In this document: positions 47,550 through 56,318 of the stretch, one piece after another
Layout: every line of letters begins with the position of its first letter
Numbering within the stretch: the stretch's first letter is position 1
Virus record (IMG/VR): IMGVR_UViG_3300009129_001478
Coordinates: 1-64,000 of that record
DNA from: a virus
Reading direction: 5' to 3' (one strand)
Length of the DNA stretch: 64,000 nt
Made by a program: the position numbers and the translations under genes
The notes under the pieces: generated by a model
The model's input: the letters and a program-made list of their open reading frames with translations, nothing else
What the model was told of the DNA's origin: nothing
Databases searched by the model: none

Positions 47550-48440
47550 ATGAAGAAAAAAACACCTTTTTACGTCAAGTTTCTTATAATTTTGTTGTTT
47601 TGTTTATCAAGTTGTGTTAGTGGTTGTACCACAGTTAATATTAAAGACGGAGAAAAATCCGAGATTTTACCACGCCGAGCGTTTGTACAAATTCAACAAT
47701 CAGTAGAATTAGAAGGGTGTGGATTAGACCCCGAAACAAAAAAAAGCAAGTGTCAAAAGGCTGTGATGCGTTATGTATCTTCCGGAGCATTTGTTTTCCA
47801 TAGTGAAGTAACCGAAGGTGTTTCTTATGTTTTGACAGCAGGTCATTCGTGCGAATCTACTATTCCAAAAAGACAAAATATTGATGGATTCATTGTGAAA
47901 AACCTCGGATCTAAATTCAAAGTTGTAGGACTCAACGGTCATCAATATTCCGCCGAGGTTGTCAACATAAACCGGCGATTTGATTTATGTGTTCTGAAGG
48001 TGTCCGATGTTTATAATACCCCTCCAATATTGAAAATAGCTGATAAAGAACCCCGAAAGGGTGAAACAGTAACTAATATGGCTGCTCCGCATGGGTTGTA
48101 CTGGCCCGGCACTGTGTTAATATTTAAAGGAGTTTTTTCTGGATACCATACGCGAGGATATTCCATATATACTATCCCGACAAAACCCGGATCCAGCGGA
48201 TCTCCAATAATCAATAACAGAAACCAATTAGTTGGAGTGATCTTTGCCGGCTATCCCGTAATAGAGCATGTTGGATTATCTTCTCCTCTGGTAGCGATCA
48301 AAATTTTCCTGAAGAAGTCTATAGCCTTGGGAGAGATGGCTTTGTGGGAAAAATCAAACATTCCCAAAGCAAATACTCAGATTGACAGGTTGTGGATAAA
48401 AGAAATGAAGTCAAAACTTGATCAAGCTTTCGGGCAATGA
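47550..48440 (+). CDS. exported trypsin-like serine protease
   Basis: 296 residues. The signal helix (FLIILLFCLSSCVSGC) contains lipobox-like SSC and VSGC, so it is probably lipidated. The chymotrypsin-fold triad is His99 in VLTAGHSC, Asp145 in RRFDLCVLKV and Ser216 in KPGSSGSPI. There is no PDZ domain, unlike HtrA. CGLDPETKKSKC may be a disulphide loop. It sits beside the minus-strand surface-protein island and could process envelope proteins. Phage genomes rarely carry exported trypsin-like proteases. Confidence 0.85.
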   Translation: MKKKTPFYVKFLIILLFCLSSCVSGCTTVNIKDGEKSEILPRRAFVQIQQSVELEGCGLDPETKKSKCQKAVMRYVSSGAFVFHSEVTEGVSYVLTAGHSCESTIPKRQNIDGFIVKNLGSKFKVVGLNGHQYSAEVVNINRRFDLCVLKVSDVYNTPPILKIADKEPRKGETVTNMAAPHGLYWPGTVLIFKGVFSGYHTRGYSIYTIPTKPGSSGSPIINNRNQLVGVIFAGYPVIEHVGLSSPLVAIKIFLKKSIALGEMALWEKSNIPKANTQIDRLWIKEMKSKLDQAFGQ

Positions 48441-48473
48441 ATATATAAGGAAAATCCACAGTAGGAAAATCTT

Positions 48474-48923
48474 ATGAGCAATTTATCAAATTCTACAGCC
48501 AAGCCAACGATCAATTCTACGGCGTATAAATATAGCCCAGTTACTCACGCTCGTATTAAATTAAGTGGAAACACCACCACAGCCCCCATAAATTTAACAA
48601 CGGGGGGTGTTCTTATTCATACTTGTGCAGATTATTGTGTAGATGAGGTATATTTGTGGGTTTCTAATTATGATTCAACAAATCGTTTGTTGACGGTTGA
48701 GGTTGGGGGAGATGGCTCCTTTTCTGATGCATCAAAAACATTTGAAATCTCAATCACCAAAGAAGAGGGACTTATTCAAATTTACCCTGGTGTTCCTCAT
48801 GAGAACCTTACCATTTATGCTAAGGCTGCTGCCAACAATGCATTAAACATTTTTGGATATGTGCATCGGCATTATAGAATTAGCCTTTCGGATGCTGGAC
48901 TCGGCTTTGACGGCTCTGAATAG
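48474..48923 (+). CDS. probable virion protein, beta-rich
   Basis: 149 residues, AGGAAAATCTT ribosome site. Strand-rich with GGVLIHTCADYCVDEVYLWV and LIQIYPGVPHENLTIYAKAA (surface-decoration-like composition). Size and setting suggest a head-decoration or tail protein. No family recognised. Confidence 0.55.
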   Translation: MSNLSNSTAKPTINSTAYKYSPVTHARIKLSGNTTTAPINLTTGGVLIHTCADYCVDEVYLWVSNYDSTNRLLTVEVGGDGSFSDASKTFEISITKEEGLIQIYPGVPHENLTIYAKAAANNALNIFGYVHRHYRISLSDAGLGFDGSE

Positions 48924-48938
48924 ATAGAGGATTATATT

Positions 48939-49223
48939 ATGGGAAAAAGGCGCTCATTAGGTCATGTTAATAGTAGAATAGGTGACATAAGGTTCAAACA
49001 AATACAAATAGCCCTTCAACAGCTACAAATAGCCAGTGTAGGGTATTTGGGCGAATTCAATATAGATGGAGATACATTGGTCACCAACGATAGAAGCATT
49101 CATGTATCTGGTTCGGGAAACTATTTATACATTACAGGTACTGATGAATCAGGCGCTCCACAGACCTATTATTTTGATGTGGTCAATGGCGAGTTAAACT
49201 TTTTACAGTCAGGTTCTTCGTAA
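48939..49223 (+). CDS. probable virion protein
   Basis: 94 residues: helical N-terminus (FKQIQIALQQLQIASVGYLG), then a beta repeat segment (GSGNYLYITGTDESGAPQTY) like the end of fibre proteins. No family recognised. Confidence 0.55.
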   Translation: MGKRRSLGHVNSRIGDIRFKQIQIALQQLQIASVGYLGEFNIDGDTLVTNDRSIHVSGSGNYLYITGTDESGAPQTYYFDVVNGELNFLQSGSS

Positions 49224-49257
49224 GTTCTTTGGACTCTAATGACTTAGAGGAAATTTA

Positions 49258-49270
49258 CTAACTATTTATA
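49258..49270 (+). promoter_or_regulatory. candidate late promoter box (TATTTATA)
   Basis: CTAACTATTTATA, identical to 2994-3006, 40 bases before the H1-tail-like gene and its AAGGAGGAAAC ribosome site. Confidence 0.4.
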
Positions 49271-49310
49271 ATACATATTTGTTATATTTTACCTTAAGGA
49301 GGAAACAATT

Positions 49311-49499
49311 ATGGCAAGCCCAGGATTAAGAAAACGTCGTCGTCTCGCTGCACTCGCTGCCGAAGGAAAGGCTCCTGCACCCGCAGCAGCACCCGAAGCT
49401 GAAGCACCTGCTGAAGAGGCTCCCGAAGCAAAAAAGAGCGCCCCGAAAAAGGCAGCGAAAAAAGCAGCGAAGAAGTCCAGTGCTAAAAAAGCTGACTAA
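49311..49499 (+). CDS. Lys/Ala-rich histone H1-tail-like protein
   Basis: 62 residues, ideal AAGGAGG ribosome site. A basic start (GLRKRRRLAAL), an Ala/Pro/Glu middle (AEAPAEEAPEA), and a Lys/Ala tail (KKAAKKAAKKSSAKKA) like eukaryotic H1 C-termini and bacterial HU-like tails. Likely binds DNA, perhaps within the head. Low complexity limits the call. Confidence 0.65.
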   Translation: MASPGLRKRRRLAALAAEGKAPAPAAAPEAEAPAEEAPEAKKSAPKKAAKKAAKKSSAKKAD

Positions 49500-49719
49500 G
49501 GCTCTTCTTTTAAATGAAGATCTAAGAATAGATCCTGCGGCGTCTGTACAGGCGTTGTATGATATTATTACGAGTGTGAGAGTTACAAATAAAAGAGACA
49601 CGAATCGTCTCTCGGTAGCCAAAGAGCACCTTCGCTCTATTAAACGCCATGTAAGATCTCTAAACGAGCGTGTAAGTTCTTTAGAAGAACAATTGAAACT
49701 TCTGAACGAGGAGAAGTAA
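49480..49719 (+). CDS. coiled-coil protein
   Basis: 79 residues, GTG start inside the previous gene. A helical N-terminus (IDPAASVQALYDIITSVRVT) and a coiled coil (SLNERVSSLEEQLKLLNEE). One base precedes the next gene's ATG. Confidence 0.55.
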   Translation: MLKKLTKALLLNEDLRIDPAASVQALYDIITSVRVTNKRDTNRLSVAKEHLRSIKRHVRSLNERVSSLEEQLKLLNEEK

Positions 49720-49720
49720 A

Positions 49721-52700
49721 ATGGGTGGTGTCGCTGGTCACATGGACCATCTCTATGACAACAGAAGTCTAACATTTGGTAAGATGAAGGAGATTATAAA
49801 AGCCGCGGCGGATGCCGAGCTTACTGCCGAAGAAAAGGTAGACGGACAAAATCTCTTTCTTTCTTATTCTATTCCTGATGCTAAAGCCAAAGGAGCCAGA
49901 AATAAAGGAAATTTAATGGCCGGAGGTTTAGACGCCGTTGGATTAGCCACAAAATTTGCCGGTAGAGGTGGATTAGAAAAAGCTTTTACAGGAGGCTTTG
50001 ATGCTTTTGAAAGAGCGGTTGAGGCTCTTTCGGATGAAGAAAAGCTAAAAGTTTTCGGACCAGATACAAATATTTGGTATAACGCAGAAATTATGGATCC
50101 TGGCACCGAGGGGGATAAAAATGACCCCGGATCAGTTAATGTGATTAAATATGATAACAAAACTTTGAAGATCCACGGTGTTGGTCATTTCCGTTTTGAC
50201 AGAGAGACAGGGGAAAGGTTGCCCATCCCTGATGGTTCATTAGAAACTATTGATAATTCTTTAGACAGAATGCAAAATCAGTTGTCTGGTCATCCTTTTT
50301 CTATTGCTCGTAAGGCAATTATCCAATTACAAAAATTAGAAGATGAAGAGGCTTTAATTAAGACAATCTCCCGAATCAATAAAGAAATATCCGACCACCA
50401 ATTGAATGATGAGTCCACGATGATAGATTATATGTTTTCTCGTTTATCAAATGGTATGGATACCGACTTGCCTAATAATTTAAAAGATGAAATTGTCAAG
50501 TATCTTTTAAAGCTTCCCGGCAATATTGGACTGAGGGCTCTCAAAAAAGGATTATCGCCACATGATCTACAAGATTTGAATAATATTATCAATTCTAGAA
50601 AATCATTGTTATTACAAGCTATTGAGCCCCTGGAAATAACTATACATGATTTTGCAGTTGAATTACTAAAAGGTTTGGATAGTGTTTTCATAGCTGACAG
50701 AGATGCCGAGGTTATCCGTCTTAGAGATGAGCTAGCCACAGCAGTTCGCGAATTGACAGCGAGAGGTCCCGAAGATCCCGCGGCAATGGAAGTGATGCAA
50801 AGACATTTGAATAAAATCAAAGACTTTTCACAAATTACTACTCCTGTTGAGGCTGTGGTTTTTGATTATGATGGTCATACATATAAATTTTCTGGTAATT
50901 TTGCGCCGCTGAATCAAATTCTTGGAATGTTTAAGTTTGGTGGAAGAACCCCTGCTCCTGTACAGAAAGAAAGTGTATCTTATAACAGAACCATTCTAAA
51001 AGAAGATGAAGGAAATATTAAGAGAGAAAAAGCAAAACAATTTGTTCTCTCGCTTCCTAAATTTGTACCAACTGAGGCTTGGGGTGATCCTGCTTCTATG
51101 GAAAGAAAACAAATTCAAAAGATATTTGATACTGTCGGTGGGGGTGCCACAATACAAGAAAAGCTTGCATTCCTAAACGATAGTATTGAAAATCCTCGCG
51201 GTGGTATTCGTTCACCACGAAGAATTATTAGCACTCTTATCTTATTAGAATCTTTATCAGCAGTCATTAGAAGCTTCAATTCTGCCTCTGCTGGCTTTGT
51301 TTTTGAGGGATTCTTATCAGCACTATTTCGTGGAAGACAAGAAGCTGAAGTGAGTGAAAAAGGAAATCTACCTATTCAAGATCTTATTGCCTTTTCAGAA
51401 CTTGAGGATGCAAAACCAGTCCCTATTAGTCTCAAATTATTAAACCAAACAACCAAGATTGAAGGAAGTTATACTAATCTTGTTGATTCTCTAGAAGAGT
51501 TTGGACAAATGGTATATATCGTTGCTAGAAAAGATGGTGATAAAATTGCTTTAGAAAAATTCACTTTTACAAGAGATAATTTTATAAATGCAATTATTGC
51601 ATCTGCTACTGGAGGCACCACAAAGGAATCTGACTTATTTACTTTGCCTCCTACGGTTGCGCGCACAACTGAAAATTCCATCAAAAGGCTTAATAAGTTA
51701 AAAGGTGATGCCAACTGGGCAGAAAAATATAAACTCTTACAAATGACAAAGGGCTATAGGAATAGAAAAAAGGTCCCTCCTGTACCAGATGAAACTGTTA
51801 CAATTTCCGATGAACTGCCGGATGGAACTGATATAAAACCTCAACAGCTAGCGGCTCATAGAGTCTACACTGTGGAAGAAAATAAGAGACTTCTCTCGGA
51901 GGGATTATTATTAGAGCGCTCCGGTGGTACCCAGTGGTCTATTAGCCCCCAACAACTTAAGGCTATTTCTAGAAACTTGGATTACGAGACTCTAGGAACA
52001 CTACCAATCTCCACAGAAAGAGTGGTTGACATTGCCGAACAATATATGGAATTCTTATCTGATAATTTACAAAGAGTTTTTGATGCAACCTCTAAGTTGT
52101 CTGAAAATATAAGTGACTATTTCACCTATCAAGATAGAAGTCAGGCTATTGGTGCCGGACAAAAAGCAATTGAAGAATCTAAAATTGTTGCTGACGAGAT
52201 GACTCAGCAGATTTCTCAGGATACGAGCGTCCCAGGACAACGCAATGAATCTGTTCAACATCTCGTTGAGGAAAAAGGTAAAAGAATTGCATTGTTTCCC
52301 GGCAAGTTCAAGCCACCTCATAAAGGTCACTACGAGTTCGTAAATCAAGTGGCTAAAAGATCTGATGTAGATAATGTAATAGTTTTGATTAGCCCTGTGG
52401 ATAAAGCAGAGGTCTCTGCCGAGGAATCTTTAGAGATATGGTCTAGGTTTCTATCTTCCCCTGACGCATCACCTAATATAAGCGTAGATATCGCAGATTA
52501 TAGAAGTCCTGTAACTACGGTATATGAATTTTTAGCTGATCCTGTAAAGTCAAGACCAAAAGACACTATCCTACTAATCAAGAGCAGTAAGGACGAGGGT
52601 GATGCCCGTTTTCAGAATGCTAAAGCATATGCCGAAAGACATAACCCAGGAGTTTCCGTAGAAGAAATAGAAGAAGACCCGATCACATCCTCTACCGGTG

Positions 52701-53023
52701 TAGTATTCAGCGCTGAAGATTTGCGTGAGTTTATTACCGCAAATAAAAAAGAAGAATTCCTTAGTTATATGCCCGACAGTATTGACGGTGAAGAAATTTG
52801 GAGAATATTCAAGCCAATGGATCAGGTTGATTCTGAGATTGATAATGCAATAGAGGAAATGTCTAGCATGGCTGGTGGCAGCATAGGTGGCTCTGCCTCT
52901 GCGCCGGCCGCTGGCGCGCCACTTGGTTCGCCAGGTTATGCGCCGGCTTCTTTTCCGAAGAAAAGACGCAAAAAAAGCACGAAACCTAAAGTAAATCGTC
53001 CCAAACGTCAAAGACGAAGATAA
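49721..53023 (+). CDS. very large multidomain protein with two nucleotidyltransferase-like domains
   Basis: 1100 residues. The N-terminal domain has GGVAGHMDHLYDNRSLTFG, then TAEEKVDGQNLFLSY (a KxDG core like motif I of ligases and capping enzymes), NKGNLMAGG, WYNAEIMDP and NVIKYDNKTLKIHGVG. The middle (about 430-620) has SAGFVFEGFLSALFRGRQEA and a D...SLKLL pair like PD-(D/E)xK nucleases. The C-terminal domain (about 850-1040) begins IALFPGKFKPPHKGHYEFV, with the HxGH site of NMNAT/cytidylyltransferases, and has SSTGVVFSAEDLRE as its STxxxR-like part. A Gly/Ala and Arg/Lys tail ends it. Related phage proteins lie near head genes; a role in the head or in NAD/RNA chemistry is inferred. Confidence 0.72.
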   Translation: MGGVAGHMDHLYDNRSLTFGKMKEIIKAAADAELTAEEKVDGQNLFLSYSIPDAKAKGARNKGNLMAGGLDAVGLATKFAGRGGLEKAFTGGFDAFERAVEALSDEEKLKVFGPDTNIWYNAEIMDPGTEGDKNDPGSVNVIKYDNKTLKIHGVGHFRFDRETGERLPIPDGSLETIDNSLDRMQNQLSGHPFSIARKAIIQLQKLEDEEALIKTISRINKEISDHQLNDESTMIDYMFSRLSNGMDTDLPNNLKDEIVKYLLKLPGNIGLRALKKGLSPHDLQDLNNIINSRKSLLLQAIEPLEITIHDFAVELLKGLDSVFIADRDAEVIRLRDELATAVRELTARGPEDPAAMEVMQRHLNKIKDFSQITTPVEAVVFDYDGHTYKFSGNFAPLNQILGMFKFGGRTPAPVQKESVSYNRTILKEDEGNIKREKAKQFVLSLPKFVPTEAWGDPASMERKQIQKIFDTVGGGATIQEKLAFLNDSIENPRGGIRSPRRIISTLILLESLSAVIRSFNSASAGFVFEGFLSALFRGRQEAEVSEKGNLPIQDLIAFSELEDAKPVPISLKLLNQTTKIEGSYTNLVDSLEEFGQMVYIVARKDGDKIALEKFTFTRDNFINAIIASATGGTTKESDLFTLPPTVARTTENSIKRLNKLKGDANWAEKYKLLQMTKGYRNRKKVPPVPDETVTISDELPDGTDIKPQQLAAHRVYTVEENKRLLSEGLLLERSGGTQWSISPQQLKAISRNLDYETLGTLPISTERVVDIAEQYMEFLSDNLQRVFDATSKLSENISDYFTYQDRSQAIGAGQKAIEESKIVADEMTQQISQDTSVPGQRNESVQHLVEEKGKRIALFPGKFKPPHKGHYEFVNQVAKRSDVDNVIVLISPVDKAEVSAEESLEIWSRFLSSPDASPNISVDIADYRSPVTTVYEFLADPVKSRPKDTILLIKSSKDEGDARFQNAKAYAERHNPGVSVEEIEEDPITSSTGVVFSAEDLREFITANKKEEFLSYMPDSIDGEEIWRIFKPMDQVDSEIDNAIEEMSSMAGGSIGGSASAPAAGAPLGSPGYAPASFPKKRRKKSTKPKVNRPKRQRRR

Positions 53024-53043
53024 TTATAGAGGATTTTTTAATT

Positions 53044-53838
53044 ATGATCAACAGAAAAACCTTAGTAGCCGAACAGTTGATTCGCGAATATGTGCGCGAA
53101 AAACTAAAAGAACGTCTTGGTAACATCCATAGGCAAGAGGCTCACTTGAGGGCTGCCATCAGAACTTTAATTGTAGAAGCTGAGACAGGAACAGAAGAGC
53201 CCAGCACATACACAGGTATTAACGTTTTGGCAGATTTGTTGAGAAATATTATCCCCACAGTTCAAGATGATTACATGATGCTCACAACATCTAAGGAACA
53301 GAGAGATTCTTTTCGTAACCACTTGATCCATGCTGTCAAAGATTCCTTGAGACCTATTGAAATAACTACTGATGCTGAAGATCTGGAAGTATCTGAAAAT
53401 ATAGAGTATAAAATTGACAAAACTTTGTTGACTGAGAAAGTTGTGGTAGATATTGACGACGGTGAAGAAGAACTAGAGTCTCTAGAGGGCGAATTCATTG
53501 ATATTGAAGAAGAAGAGGAGGATGAGTTCGTTCAAATAGAAGATCAGAACGAGACAGGTAGAAACTTTGCCGCCGATTCTTTTAAGAGAGTTGAAAAACA
53601 GATCGTAGATGCCTATGACATGCTGGCAGACAACCAAGATAGAGACCTGTTTTACGATTATCTCATTACAAACTTACTTCTCTATTTTGATAAGTTTGAA
53701 AACGATCTGGCGAACACACTCCCAGATGTAACCACTCCCGAATATGAAGCGGAAAAAGAAAAAGAAGATTTAGATCAAATTGAAGATCTTGCTGCCGAAG
53801 AGGCAGAGGAAGAATTTGAACTAGATTTAGAAATTTAA
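53044..53838 (+). CDS. acidic protein, prohead-core-like
   Basis: 264 residues. A basic helical N-terminus (RKTLVAEQLIREYVREKL, with LIRE as a possible cut site and RTLIVEAE as a second) precedes strongly acidic segments (DIEEEEEDEFVQIEDQ) and an acidic end. This basic-head, acidic-body pattern fits scaffold or packaged core proteins. Follows the 1100-residue gene by 20 bases. Confidence 0.58.
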   Translation: MINRKTLVAEQLIREYVREKLKERLGNIHRQEAHLRAAIRTLIVEAETGTEEPSTYTGINVLADLLRNIIPTVQDDYMMLTTSKEQRDSFRNHLIHAVKDSLRPIEITTDAEDLEVSENIEYKIDKTLLTEKVVVDIDDGEEELESLEGEFIDIEEEEEDEFVQIEDQNETGRNFAADSFKRVEKQIVDAYDMLADNQDRDLFYDYLITNLLLYFDKFENDLANTLPDVTTPEYEAEKEKEDLDQIEDLAAEEAEEEFELDLEI

Positions 53839-53926
53839 CTTAACACTTTCTTTTAAACTATTATACTGCTATTGTCAGCTTTGAAAACCCTGCTAGCATT
53901 AATAGCATTTTCTGAAGGTAAATAAG

Positions 53927-53955
53927 TTGACAAGTACTGCGTCATATTGTATAGT
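53927..53955 (+). promoter_or_regulatory. promoter of the tmRNA
   Basis: TTGACA (53927-53932), a 17-base spacer, TATAGT (53950-53955), 10 bases before the tmRNA 5' end. It lacks the ATCCrTG element. Confidence 0.7.
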
Positions 53956-53964
53956 CTTATATAC

Positions 53965-54291
53965 GGGGGTAACAGGTATCGATTGATGGGAAAGTAAAAA
54001 CGGTGCAAGGGTGAGGGAAGCGGGGCTCACTAAAAACGCTTATCTAATAATCGCAGCTTAAAAACGATTATACAAAAAACATCAGCAGCTTAAAAACCTG
54101 ACTATGTTTGAGGCGGTGGCAGCCAATAAACAGAAAGCTACGCTATGTTTCTAAGTGCTTTTGATTGTTTTGGCCGGAATAAAACGATCTAGTCAAGTGG
54201 TCTGTCCGACGAAAAAAACAGCTCTAACCTTGTGAATGACCTTTTTATGGAACTAGACAAGACGGGAGTTCGAATCTCCCTACCTCCACCA
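53965..54291 (+). ncRNA. ssrA: transfer-messenger RNA (tmRNA)
   Basis: 327 bases. The tRNA-like part is GGGGGTA at the 5' end paired with TACCTCC, with the alanine identity pair G3-U70, A73 and encoded CCA, plus a T arm GGGAGTTCGAATCTCCC. Pseudoknot 1 is visible: GTGAG/CTCAC with its loop AAGCG pairing to CGCTT. Eleven bases later (the usual distance) comes TAATC-GCA, like TAGTC-GCA in E. coli, so GCA is the expected resume codon; but in that frame the tag is only GCA GCT TAA. A second GCAGCTTAAAAACCTG, 31 bases on, aligns with the E. coli tag end and is reached in the +1-shifted frame. Rescues stalled ribosomes. Confidence 0.93.
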
Positions 54292-54312
54292 GCCGCCTTC
54301 GGGCGGCTTTTT
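54292..54312 (+). terminator. terminator after tmRNA
   Basis: GCCGCC-TTCG-GGCGGC and TTTTT, directly after the CCA end. Confidence 0.93.
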
Positions 54313-54358
54313 CTTTGTTGAATCAACTAGATATTAAAGTAGACAAGGAGGTCATAAA

Positions 54359-55660
54359 TTGACCAAAACAGTGTTATTAGATACAAATGTTTTATTAACT
54401 GAAGTTCAGTCTATTTTATCGTTCGGAAAAAACAACATCGCCATTCCGACAATTGTTTTAGATGAAATAGATAAGCATAAGCACAGACAAGATACACCGG
54501 GACTAAATGCCCGCATTACCAACAGATTCCTAGATGAACTAAGAGAAAAGGGTAGTCTCCTGAGTGGAGTATCTCTGGGACGAAGTAAAGGAAAGATATT
54601 TGCCGCGCAGTTTGATAAAGAATATATCCCTGATGGTATGAATCCAGACGATTCGGATAATAAGATAATTGCCACCGCCCTCAAGCTCATATCAGAAAAA
54701 CAAGAAGTTACAGTAATTTCTAGGGATATCAACATGCGGGTCAAATGTGATTCATTTGGGATTCCATGTCAAGATTACCATCCTGAAAAAGTAATCAGTT
54801 CGGTCAAAAACCTTTACGACGGTGCCTCAGTTATTGAAGTAGACGAAGATCTTATAAACGATTTTTATGCCGGCAAATCTACTTATATGCCGAAAGAATT
54901 GGGGCTTTTCCCTAATCAATTTGTTTTACTAAAAAGCCAGAGTAGTTCTAAATCTGCTGTTTGTGGATATAAAAACCCAAACACGCCCTTGGCAAAAATA
55001 AACAAATACAAAAACATATGGGGATTATCGGCAAAAAATAAAGAACAAGATTTCGCCATGAATCTTTTATTCAATCAAGACATACAAATAGTGTCAATGA
55101 CCGGTCCTGCCGGAACGGGAAAGACATTACTGGCAGCGGCTTGTGGATTAGAACAGGTTGTCAATAAATCTAAAACATCCGGAGGGTACGACAAGCTCAT
55201 TATTACCCGACCAGTACAACCCATGGGAAGAGACATTGGGTTTCTGCCCGGTACTCTAGAAGAAAAGATGTCCCCATGGATCGCTCCTTTGCGCGATAAT
55301 TTAGAGCACCTTTACGGCGACCGTATGGCACTTGATATGCAGATAGAACAAGGAATTATTGAGATAGAAGCAATGACTTTTATCCGAGGCAGATCTATAG
55401 CAAATGCATTCATAATAGTAGATGAAGCGCAGAATTTAACAGCCCATGAGTTAAAGACTATAATTACACGAGTGGGACATGGGACAAAACTCATTTTGAC
55501 TGGAGATGTTCAACAGATAGACAATTCTTATGTTGATGCTGTCTCAAATGGGCTTACTCATGCTGTGGAAAAATTCAAAAACTATGAAATCTCCGGACAT
55601 GTTACTCTATACAAAGGCGAACGCTCCAAATTGGCAACATTAGCAGCGAAGATATTATGA
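54359..55660 (+). CDS. phoH: PIN-PhoH protein (PhoH2/YlaK type)
   Basis: 433 residues, TTG start behind a perfect AAGGAGGT. The N-terminal PIN domain (TVLLDTNVLLTEVQS, with acidic residues at DTNV, DEID and DSDNK) is an RNase fold; the C-terminal PhoH domain has MTGPAGTGKTLLAAA (Walker A, about 246-254), TRPVQPMGRDIGFLPG and FIIVDEAQNL. PhoH2 proteins act as ATP-dependent RNA helicase/RNases. Most marine phage PhoH proteins lack the PIN part; this one has it. Confidence 0.94.
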   Translation: MTKTVLLDTNVLLTEVQSILSFGKNNIAIPTIVLDEIDKHKHRQDTPGLNARITNRFLDELREKGSLLSGVSLGRSKGKIFAAQFDKEYIPDGMNPDDSDNKIIATALKLISEKQEVTVISRDINMRVKCDSFGIPCQDYHPEKVISSVKNLYDGASVIEVDEDLINDFYAGKSTYMPKELGLFPNQFVLLKSQSSSKSAVCGYKNPNTPLAKINKYKNIWGLSAKNKEQDFAMNLLFNQDIQIVSMTGPAGTGKTLLAAACGLEQVVNKSKTSGGYDKLIITRPVQPMGRDIGFLPGTLEEKMSPWIAPLRDNLEHLYGDRMALDMQIEQGIIEIEAMTFIRGRSIANAFIIVDEAQNLTAHELKTIITRVGHGTKLILTGDVQQIDNSYVDAVSNGLTHAVEKFKNYEISGHVTLYKGERSKLATLAAKIL

Positions 55661-56304
55661 GAGATTACATTCTAGAGAGTACAAAAAACACAACTCGTCA
55701 TTTCAAGTTTGGCGGCATTACTGTTAATCAGGCTGATGGTGTTGATTTTTCTCCTGTCTTCCGGGCAATTGAGGATAAATTTCCTTCTCATTATTTTATG
55801 GGACTCAAAGGTGTTGAAATAGCCCACCGTGAGGAATTTGATGATCGTAAAATCTCAGCACTTTATAGCGATAACTGGCTTTATATTAGTGATAGACAAG
55901 ACGGAGCGACAGATTTTCTAGATGATCTAGTTCACGAATTGGCTCATCATGTTGAGACGGTATATCAAGATGAGACTTATGGTGACGGGAAAATAACCGA
56001 AGAATTCCTTAAAAAGAGGAAAATGTTGGAACAAGAGCTGAAGTCGGAAGGATATTGGACCAATGAATATTCATTCAATAAAATACAGTATGATAAAGAT
56101 CTAGATGAATTTTTATACGATCGTGTGGGTAAAAATATGTTAAACATGTCTACGGCTGGCATATTCATTAGACCTTATGCTTCAATATCCCTCAGAGAGT
56201 ATTTTGCAACGGGTTTTGAAGCTTTTTACATGGGAAAGAAAAATTCCCTTTCCAAAATCAGCCCAGTGTTGTATAATAAGATAGAGAACCTACATAATCT
56301 CTAA
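55657..56304 (+). CDS. zinc metallopeptidase-like protein
   Basis: 215 residues in an ATGA overlap with phoH. DDLVHELAHHVETVY gives HExxH at about 93-97, and SLREYFATGFEAFYMG later holds the Glu that is the likely third ligand, as in lethal-factor-like (ATLF) peptidases. No signal peptide. Substrate unknown; a virion or prohead maturation role would be one option. Confidence 0.7.
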   Translation: MRDYILESTKNTTRHFKFGGITVNQADGVDFSPVFRAIEDKFPSHYFMGLKGVEIAHREEFDDRKISALYSDNWLYISDRQDGATDFLDDLVHELAHHVETVYQDETYGDGKITEEFLKKRKMLEQELKSEGYWTNEYSFNKIQYDKDLDEFLYDRVGKNMLNMSTAGIFIRPYASISLREYFATGFEAFYMGKKNSLSKISPVLYNKIENLHNL

Positions 56305-56318
56305 GAAAGAGAGTTAAA

